Below the pieces are notes generated by a model. It was not told the DNA's origin. It saw only the letters and a list, made by a program, of their open reading frames with translations, and did not search any database. From Candidatus Kaiserbacteria bacterium RIFCSPHIGHO2_02_FULL_54_11b (GTDB lineage: Bacteria; Patescibacteriota; Minisyncoccia; Phycocordibacterales; UBA2100): DNA of 9,148 nucleotides. The position numbers were made by a program, and so were the translations under genes. Below, piece after piece: positions 5,333-9,148 of this stretch (position 1 is the first letter of the stretch; each line of letters opens with the position of its first letter). The stretch is taken from assembly GCA_001781275.1 (NCBI GenBank), contig MFLH01000018.1, forward strand, positions 1 to 9,148, written 5' to 3'.

Positions 5333-5797
5333 TCACTCAACTACGGTAACGGACCCGAAGGCGGCAGGATTCAGGTGGTCGTGGTAGTTCCACGTCCCGA
5401 CCTTCTCGAATTTGAATGTGTAGTTGTTGCCGCCTGCGCACTGGTCGAAGGCCGCACCGGAAGTGTCCGGACAATGTGCCGTGCGTGAGGTGCCGCTATA
5501 GACCGTGTGATTTGGATGCTGCGCCGTAGCGACCCACATCTCGGTCGTACGTTCGTTGTTCCACGTCACCGTGCCACCTTTTTTAATGGTTACTGCCGAA
5601 GGCGAGAATCCCGTCGCGCCGTACGTCACCGTCGCAAAGGATGGCACACTCGGCGGCGGCGGTGGGGTTGTTCCGTCATCTATGGTGCCGACAGGGGTGC
5701 CCGTGTCTGCCATAGGTACTTGCGAGCTCTGCCACCACCAAAAGCCGCCGCCGACAACGATGACCGCGATCACTATCCAGATCCATGTATTTTGCAT
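5333..5797 (-). CDS. Membrane-anchored cupredoxin-like protein with His-rich, Cys-less putative copper site
   Basis: Of 154 residues, 5-22 form one N-terminal membrane segment (WIWIVIAVIVVGGG). A Pro/Thr/Gly linker with PPPPP (45-49) follows, then a cupredoxin-type beta domain (about 54-154) facing outside. Family markers are GFSPSAVTIKKGGTVTWNN (63-81) and the C-terminal GTWNYHDHLNPAAFGSVTV. Plastocyanins have a Cys, a His and a Met in that last stretch as type-1 copper ligands. Here the Cys and Met are absent; candidate ligands are H94, H97, H108, H139 and H141. C109 and C120 may form a disulfide in an inserted loop. It may bind copper in another geometry or serve another role. No SPase II lipobox is visible, so it is probably anchored by its membrane helix. 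ATG 5797 lies 7 nt after TAAAAT. It sits between pyrE and the purH domain on the same strand. Confidence 0.82.
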   Translation of the reverse strand: MQNTWIWIVIAVIVVGGGFWWWQSSQVPMADTGTPVGTIDDGTTPPPPPSVPSFATVTYGATGFSPSAVTIKKGGTVTWNNERTTEMWVATAQHPNHTVYSGTSRTAHCPDTSGAAFDQCAGGNNYTFKFEKVGTWNYHDHLNPAAFGSVTVVE

Positions 5798-5804
5798 AAT
5801 TGTG

Positions 5805-5810
5805 ATTTTA
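5805..5810 (-). promoter_or_regulatory. -10 hexamer next to the cupredoxin start
   Basis: TAAAAT (5810-5805, minus strand) ends 7 nt before ATG 5797 and would give a leaderless message. The surrounding DNA is very AT-rich, so chance matches are easy; the element at 5842-5850 competes with it. Confidence 0.35.
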
Positions 5811-5841
5811 ATTTATAAGACTTCTAAAAGAATAAAGTAAG

Positions 5842-5850
5842 AGTATAGCA
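5842..5850 (-). promoter_or_regulatory. Extended -10 upstream of the cupredoxin gene
   Basis: TGC followed by TATACT (5850-5842, minus strand) is a nearly ideal extended -10, five of six in the hexamer plus TGn. Transcription would begin near 5836, giving a leader of about 39 nt without a Shine-Dalgarno. It shows that the cupredoxin gene probably has its own promoter after pyrE. Confidence 0.45.
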
Positions 5851-5868
5851 CAGCCCTTCATGAAGAGC

Positions 5869-6504
5869 CTATGAACCTTTTCGAGCCAAAAAATCCTTCC
5901 CGTGTCCTACATCGACGTTCACAGGGATCCCGCGCTTACAGAAGTCACATTCGGATTCCGGCCACTGTTCGAGATGCACGGTGAGGAGGGAGACAAATTC
6001 AGGCGGGTTGCCAACCGCTTCTTTCGTTACCCCGCCACGATTACAGACGGCTACGGCCCCAACGACATTCGCCCCAACTCCGCGGGCGGCTTCGACGCAC
6101 TTGCGCAGGGAGTTGCCGGTCGTGACGAGGTCTTCGACGAGGAGCACGTTCTTTCCCTTCACGATCTCGTCGTACCCGCGCTTGATAATGAATCCGTCAT
6201 TACCGTCTTTGTCTGCGTACGTGCTGTACACTTCACGCCCTTCGAGTTCCGACAGGTGGTACGCGACCCACTGCGAAAGAATGATGGCACCGGTCGCGGG
6301 ACCCACGACCGCACCGACGTCCTTCCCCACAAAGCCCTCGGCGATACTCCGGCAGAGTCGGGACATTTCGCGTGTGTACGGGTACATCGCGTTTTTGTTG
6401 ACGTAGGTGTCGGCGTGCAGGCCCGAGACGAAGACAAAATGCCCCGCGCGAAAAGCGCCTACATTTTGGAGAAGGTCGAGGACTTCCGCTTCAGTCATTA
6501 CCAT
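5869..6504 (-). CDS. pyrE: Orotate phosphoribosyltransferase
   Basis: PyrE joins orotate to PRPP to make orotidine 5'-phosphate, the fifth step of UMP synthesis, in the cytoplasm. The 211-aa protein has the PRTase PRPP-binding motif LLVEDLVTTGNS (121-132), the GPATGAIIL loop (68-76), an acceptor hood region SGLHADTYVNKNAMYPY (27-43) and an FIIKRGYDEIVKGKNV flexible-loop segment (105-120). The C-terminus has CDFC (186-189) followed by GIPVNVDVGHG, an extension seen in a short PyrE-like subgroup; the Cys pair might bind a metal. A related purine or pyrimidine PRTase is the main alternative, but adjacency to pyrF supports PyrE. The gene begins 11 nt after the pyrF stop. A TAGAAT hexamer 8 nt before ATG 6504 suggests it can also be transcribed alone. 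A second in-frame ATG at 6498 is possible. Confidence 0.92.
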   Translation of the reverse strand: MVMTEAEVLDLLQNVGAFRAGHFVFVSGLHADTYVNKNAMYPYTREMSRLCRSIAEGFVGKDVGAVVGPATGAIILSQWVAYHLSELEGREVYSTYADKDGNDGFIIKRGYDEIVKGKNVLLVEDLVTTGNSLRKCVEAARGVGANVVGAVAVCNRGGVTKEAVGNPPEFVSLLTVHLEQWPESECDFCKRGIPVNVDVGHGKDFLARKGS

Positions 6505-6512
6505 ATCGGGGT

Positions 6513-6518
6513 ATTCTA
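6513..6518 (-). promoter_or_regulatory. Putative pyrE -10 hexamer formed on the pyrF stop codon
   Basis: TAGAAT (6518-6513, minus strand) consists of the pyrF stop codon TAG plus the next three bases. It ends 8 nt before the pyrE ATG and matches five of six consensus positions. No Shine-Dalgarno precedes pyrE. Confidence 0.4.
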
Positions 6519-7346
6519 TAACGATTTTCTTATGGCGCCATTGAGGGCTGTGACTTTCTCACGCGCAGCCTCCGCAAAATCCGCCCCGCCCGAGGCAAAT
6601 ATGACCGAGCGCGACGCGCTTATGATAATCCCACGTCCCCGCGCATCCTTCCCCGCCGCAACGGTCTTTTCGAGATCACCCTTCTGCGCCCCGATCGCCG
6701 GTATCAAAATCGGCATGTCGGGTGCCACCGCGCGCACCGCGCGCAATTCTTCTACATAGGTTGCGCCGACCACCAAGGCGCAATTTCCATTGGCATTCCA
6801 CTCTTCCGCGACATGGCGCGCGACGACCTCATACAAGGGTTTTCCATCAACAACAAGGTCCTGAAATTCCCCCGCCCCTTCATTCGAGGTGCGACACCAC
6901 ACGATAATCCCCTTGTTTTTGCGGTCGAGGAACGGCTGAAGAGCTCCGCGGCCGGGATATGGATTCACTGTTATCGCATCCGCGTGCAAGTGATCAAAAG
7001 CAGAGGCGGCGTAGCCGTTGTTCGTGTTGCCGATATCCGCTCGCTTGGCGTCGAGTATCACAGGCGTCTCCGGCGCAACATCGTGAATGTATTGAATCGT
7101 CGCGCGAAGCGCCTTCCAACCCTCATCCCCGTGGATCTCATAGAACGCAGAATTGGGCTTGTACGCGCAGACAAGGTCTTTTGTGGAGTCCACGATGGCA
7201 CGGTTGAACGCGACGATGGTGTCGCTCACACTTCCTTGTCGCGCCGCTTCCGGTATTTTTTCAAAATCGCTATCGAGCCCCACACAGAGAAATTTGCCCT
7301 CTCCCCATTGAGCTTCCAAGAGCTGCCGAAAGTTCCTCTCAGCCAT
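6516..7346 (-). CDS. pyrF: Orotidine 5'-phosphate decarboxylase, type 2
   Basis: PyrF decarboxylates OMP to UMP, the last step of de novo pyrimidine synthesis. The 276-residue TIM-barrel protein has the longer type-2 (mycobacterial-like) form rather than the roughly 240-residue E. coli form. Motifs in order are CVGLDSD (21-27), AYKPNSAFYE (61-70), the catalytic Lys/Asp array DAKRADIGNTNNGYA (99-113), TVNPYPGRGALQPF (126-139), RTSNEGAGEFQ (152-162) and IIISASRSVIFA (240-251), which includes the phosphate-binding end. The frame is open to a TTG at 7382, but that stretch holds the promoter, and conserved sequence starts after ATG 7346. pyrE follows after 11 nt, so the last two UMP enzymes form one unit, the same pair fused as UMP synthase in animals. 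No earlier pyrimidine gene is in the window. Confidence 0.95.
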   Translation of the reverse strand: MAERNFRQLLEAQWGEGKFLCVGLDSDFEKIPEAARQGSVSDTIVAFNRAIVDSTKDLVCAYKPNSAFYEIHGDEGWKALRATIQYIHDVAPETPVILDAKRADIGNTNNGYAASAFDHLHADAITVNPYPGRGALQPFLDRKNKGIIVWCRTSNEGAGEFQDLVVDGKPLYEVVARHVAEEWNANGNCALVVGATYVEELRAVRAVAPDMPILIPAIGAQKGDLEKTVAAGKDARGRGIIISASRSVIFASGGADFAEAAREKVTALNGAIRKSL

Positions 7347-7354
7347 TGCGAGAC

Positions 7355-7382
7355 ATTGTACCCCGTGAGATAGAAAATCCAA
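7355..7382 (-). promoter_or_regulatory. Promoter of pyrF
   Basis: TACAAT (7360-7355, minus strand) matches the -10 consensus at five of six positions and has TTGGAT (7382-7377) 16 bp upstream. It ends 8 nt before ATG 7346, with no Shine-Dalgarno between. It probably drives the pyrF-pyrE pair. Confidence 0.5.
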
Positions 7383-7436
7383 ACCTAACGTTTTCGTAAA
7401 TCTGGAATCACGAACGCCAACTTCATGCTCAAATCC

Positions 7437-8057
7437 TTATGTCCCTATCTCATGGGGGGTATCGCCTCTCTCTCGTTTAGCCAATTGCCGGCGGCGAATT
7501 AAGAGCATCGCCACAAGGGCCATATCAAAAATAGCGATTGCTGCTGGATACAAAAATGTTGTCAGCGTGAGTGATTGAAGAGCGAAAATAGCAAGTGGCC
7601 AACGAGCTGCGCCCAAAGCATAGTTCATCGCTGTTTCTTCGTTGGGCTTCCAATATGACTTGCGAAACGTGGGAGCAAATGCAAGGGCATCGGCACAAAC
7701 AACCAACACAACTGCAAGAAGCGGCTGATGTGCAAAAAGCCACGAGATAGTGGCAAGAAGCGCCATACCAAAACATATCCAATCGAAACGAGTTATTTTT
7801 TTCTCACCGCGAGTGTATGCAAAAACAGCTACGCCAGCGCAACACAGAGATTCAATGCCTGTTACCCATGCGCCAATGCCCCCACCCTCCGAGAGTTGAA
7901 TAAAAAAAGTAATACCCGTTAGAAGCGTCCAAACAAACCATGTGAATACATGTGGTTTTGTGGTACCTCTGAAGATGTCCCTAAAGTAAGGAAAGAACGC
8001 GACAATACCTAAGGTGGCGGCAAGAATTCCAAATATAATTTGGTATTCGTAAAACAT
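7437..8057 (-). CDS. Seven-TM PQ-loop/SWEET-like membrane protein of unknown substrate
   Basis: The 206-aa protein is mostly hydrophobic, with about seven predicted membrane helices (near 6-24, 36-54, 60-80, 93-109, 111-128, 145-162 and 168-188). It ends in a basic cytoplasmic tail (RRRQLAKRERGD). Two regions look like a duplicated motif: FPYFRDIFRGTTKPH (22-36) and APTFRKSYWKPNEET (128-142). Both have P-x-F-R at a helix end, followed by a polar loop and another helix. A 3+1+3 helix plan with a Pro at the first helix of each repeat is the PQ-loop or SWEET plan, so a small-molecule carrier is plausible. The classical PQ dipeptide is absent and I cannot name a substrate. ATG 8057 is preceded by TGA-GATAAT, 6 nt away, with no Shine-Dalgarno. 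It lies 35 nt after the CDF gene and 90 nt before pyrF. Confidence 0.78.
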   Translation of the reverse strand: MFYEYQIIFGILAATLGIVAFFPYFRDIFRGTTKPHVFTWFVWTLLTGITFFIQLSEGGGIGAWVTGIESLCCAGVAVFAYTRGEKKITRFDWICFGMALLATISWLFAHQPLLAVVLVVCADALAFAPTFRKSYWKPNEETAMNYALGAARWPLAIFALQSLTLTTFLYPAAIAIFDMALVAMLLIRRRQLAKRERGDTPHEIGT

Positions 8058-8063
8058 CTCAGC

Positions 8064-8072
8064 ATTATCTCA
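8064..8072 (-). promoter_or_regulatory. Extended -10 element of the seven-TM gene
   Basis: TGA followed by GATAAT (8072-8064, minus strand) is an extended -10 with five of six hexamer matches. It ends 6 nt before ATG 8057, so the message would be leaderless and independent of the CDF gene upstream. Confidence 0.45.
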
Positions 8073-8092
8073 CGCCCACATGCGGAGACTTC

Positions 8093-9100
8093 TTAATTGA
8101 TCTCAATATCAATGTGCCGTATGCCGGGGTGATGTTTGCGGATGCGCGCCTCGATATCGTCTATTTTCTTTCCCATCAGGCGCGGAATGCGATCCGCATA
8201 ATCGGCGCAAAATCGCTTGAATGCCTCATAATCATCGCGCACCTCTTCATACTGATCGCGTAGCGCTTTTTGCTGATAGGCCTCTCCTAAAAGCGAGCCG
8301 CCGTTGAACTCTACATCGCACTTGATGCGGTATACTCCGAACCCCAAGACAACCGATTTGAAATCAAGGACTTTTTCGATCGCCGGCTCCCGCAGGAGAA
8401 GTTCTACTATTTCCTCCTGAAGGGTCTCCGGTATGGCACGTCCCAAAAGATATGAACGGTTTTTTATAATGAGCACGACCGCGACCACGCCGAGAAGCGT
8501 TGCGATAATGATCGAGCCTACCGCATCCCACACAGGAGATTCCGTGTAGTACGAGAGTGTGATGCTAACTCCCGCGATGAACACTCCGACGACGGCAACC
8601 GCGTCTTCGAGAAATACGGCGAGCGTAGAGGGGTCCGCCTGCGCGAGCCGCTTCCCCCATCGCATGCGCGGAAACGCTTTTTTCAATTGTGTTGCGGCGA
8701 CCCACAGTGTGTAGGATTCTATGAGGAAGGCGGCAATAAGCACCGCAAAGACCACAAATGATATCTCTATCTCGTGCGGATGGAGAAACGACGTAATGCC
8801 GTGATAGGCCGTCACCCCCGCTCCCACGAAAAATATGCCGCACGCTGAGATAAGGGCCCAAAAAGAAAGCTCATTGCCATACCCGTATTCGAAACTGTCG
8901 TCGGCTTTTTTGAGCGAGCGGCGCAGACCGATAAGCAGCAATATCTGATTGGCGGTGTCTGCGAGACTGTGTATCGCCTCCGAAAACATCGAGCTCGAGC
9001 CCGATACGGAAGCGGCGAAAAATTTGATGATGGTAACGACCGTGTTGCCGATGACCGCCGCGGCAACGGGCCGAAATCCAATAGTGCTATTCAATGCCAT
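8093..9100 (-). CDS. Cation diffusion facilitator transporter, ZnT9-like
   Basis: This inner-membrane carrier would export divalent metal (Zn, possibly Fe, Mn or Co) in exchange for protons. The 335-aa protein has about six membrane helices in residues 10-215 and a cytoplasmic C-terminal domain (about 220-335). The second helix carries FSEAIHSLADTANQ (39-52), with the metal-site residues H44 and D48. YGYGNELSFWALISA (72-86) follows. The helix-5 site reads FLEDAVAVVGV (163-173) instead of the usual H/D-x3-D; that ED form, together with SEAIHSLADT, is characteristic of the ZnT9-like subgroup. WDAVGSIIIA (191-200) is the conserved helix-6 motif. The C-terminus adds a charged segment (YEEVRDDYEAFKRFCADYADR, split 284-304) and ends IRHIDIEIN. 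No Shine-Dalgarno or good -10 adjoins ATG 9100; TACATT about 26 nt upstream is the best guess. The 48 bases beyond hold a GAAC-GAA-GTTC repeat. Confidence 0.92.
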   Translation of the reverse strand: MALNSTIGFRPVAAAVIGNTVVTIIKFFAASVSGSSSMFSEAIHSLADTANQILLLIGLRRSLKKADDSFEYGYGNELSFWALISACGIFFVGAGVTAYHGITSFLHPHEIEISFVVFAVLIAAFLIESYTLWVAATQLKKAFPRMRWGKRLAQADPSTLAVFLEDAVAVVGVFIAGVSITLSYYTESPVWDAVGSIIIATLLGVVAVVLIIKNRSYLLGRAIPETLQEEIVELLLREPAIEKVLDFKSVVLGFGVYRIKCDVEFNGGSLLGEAYQQKALRDQYEEVRDDYEAFKRFCADYADRIPRLMGKKIDDIEARIRKHHPGIRHIDIEIN

Positions 9101-9148
9101 GTGCGGTGTGTATTGAACGAAGTTCGAATGTATTTTGAATTGAACCCT

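Noticed and set aside
5851..5870. CTTCATGAAG palindrome after pyrE as a terminator
   Set aside because: The stem is interrupted beyond five pairs per side and no T run follows directly.
5902..6759. Plus-strand open frame of 285 codons across pyrE and pyrF
   Set aside because: It runs antisense through two certain genes and shows no family motif or start signal.
9115..9125. GAAC-GAA-GTTC repeat before the CDF gene as a LexA/DinR-type box
   Set aside because: The Gram-positive LexA box has a 4-nt spacer and CGAAC/GTTCG arms; here the spacer is 3 nt and one flank does not match.
1..9148. CRISPR, insertion sequence, tRNA/rRNA or recoded TGA
   Set aside because: No spaced direct repeats, transposase or tRNA-like fold seen; TGA acts as a stop in the 108-aa and cupredoxin genes, so no recoding is needed.

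Overview
The window is a compact, gene-dense stretch of a bacterial chromosome with moderate GC. It carries eleven probable protein genes and no RNA genes, insertion sequences or CRISPR. Every reading frame fits the standard bacterial code, with TGA, TAG and TAA all used as stops. Several traits suggest a candidate-phyla-radiation (Patescibacteria/Parcubacteria-like) genome: short intergenic gaps, a stand-alone AICAR transformylase domain, a type-2 PyrF beside a short PyrE, a cupredoxin without the usual copper-site Cys, and orphan small proteins. That placement is an inference from gene style, not a phylogenetic result.

Layout. A 59-aa orphan (88-267, minus) is divergent from ftsZ (381-1583, plus), which is followed after 17 nt by a thioredoxin-reductase-like flavoprotein (1601-2545, plus). 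A 108-aa orphan with its own promoter, strong Shine-Dalgarno and terminator follows (2619-2945, plus). It converges on a putative HTH-ACT regulator (3040-3690, minus), whose start region holds a perfect 20-bp palindrome. Divergent from that lies a 145-aa orphan (3815-4252, plus), closed by a hairpin terminator. From 4321 to the end everything is on the minus strand. In transcription order these are a CDF/ZnT9-like cation transporter, a 7-TM PQ-loop-like membrane protein, pyrF, pyrE, a membrane-anchored cupredoxin, and the AICAR transformylase domain of PurH.

How the genes work together. PyrE and PyrF carry out the last two steps of UMP synthesis and sit 11 nt apart. The PurH domain does the penultimate step of IMP synthesis. 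FtsZ builds the division ring, and the flavoprotein probably supplies reducing power to a thioredoxin or peroxiredoxin. The cupredoxin and the CDF carrier are metal-related but not adjacent.

The most striking pattern is in the gene starts. Eight recognisable or membrane-protein genes have a -10-like hexamer (TANNNT or GATAAT) only 6-9 nt before the ATG and no Shine-Dalgarno, which is the layout of leaderless mRNAs. The three unrecognised small soluble proteins instead have clear Shine-Dalgarno sequences. Other points worth checking are the palindrome over the HTH-ACT promoter, a 34-bp interrupted palindrome at 4279-4312, and altered active-site or cofactor residues in the flavoprotein and cupredoxin.
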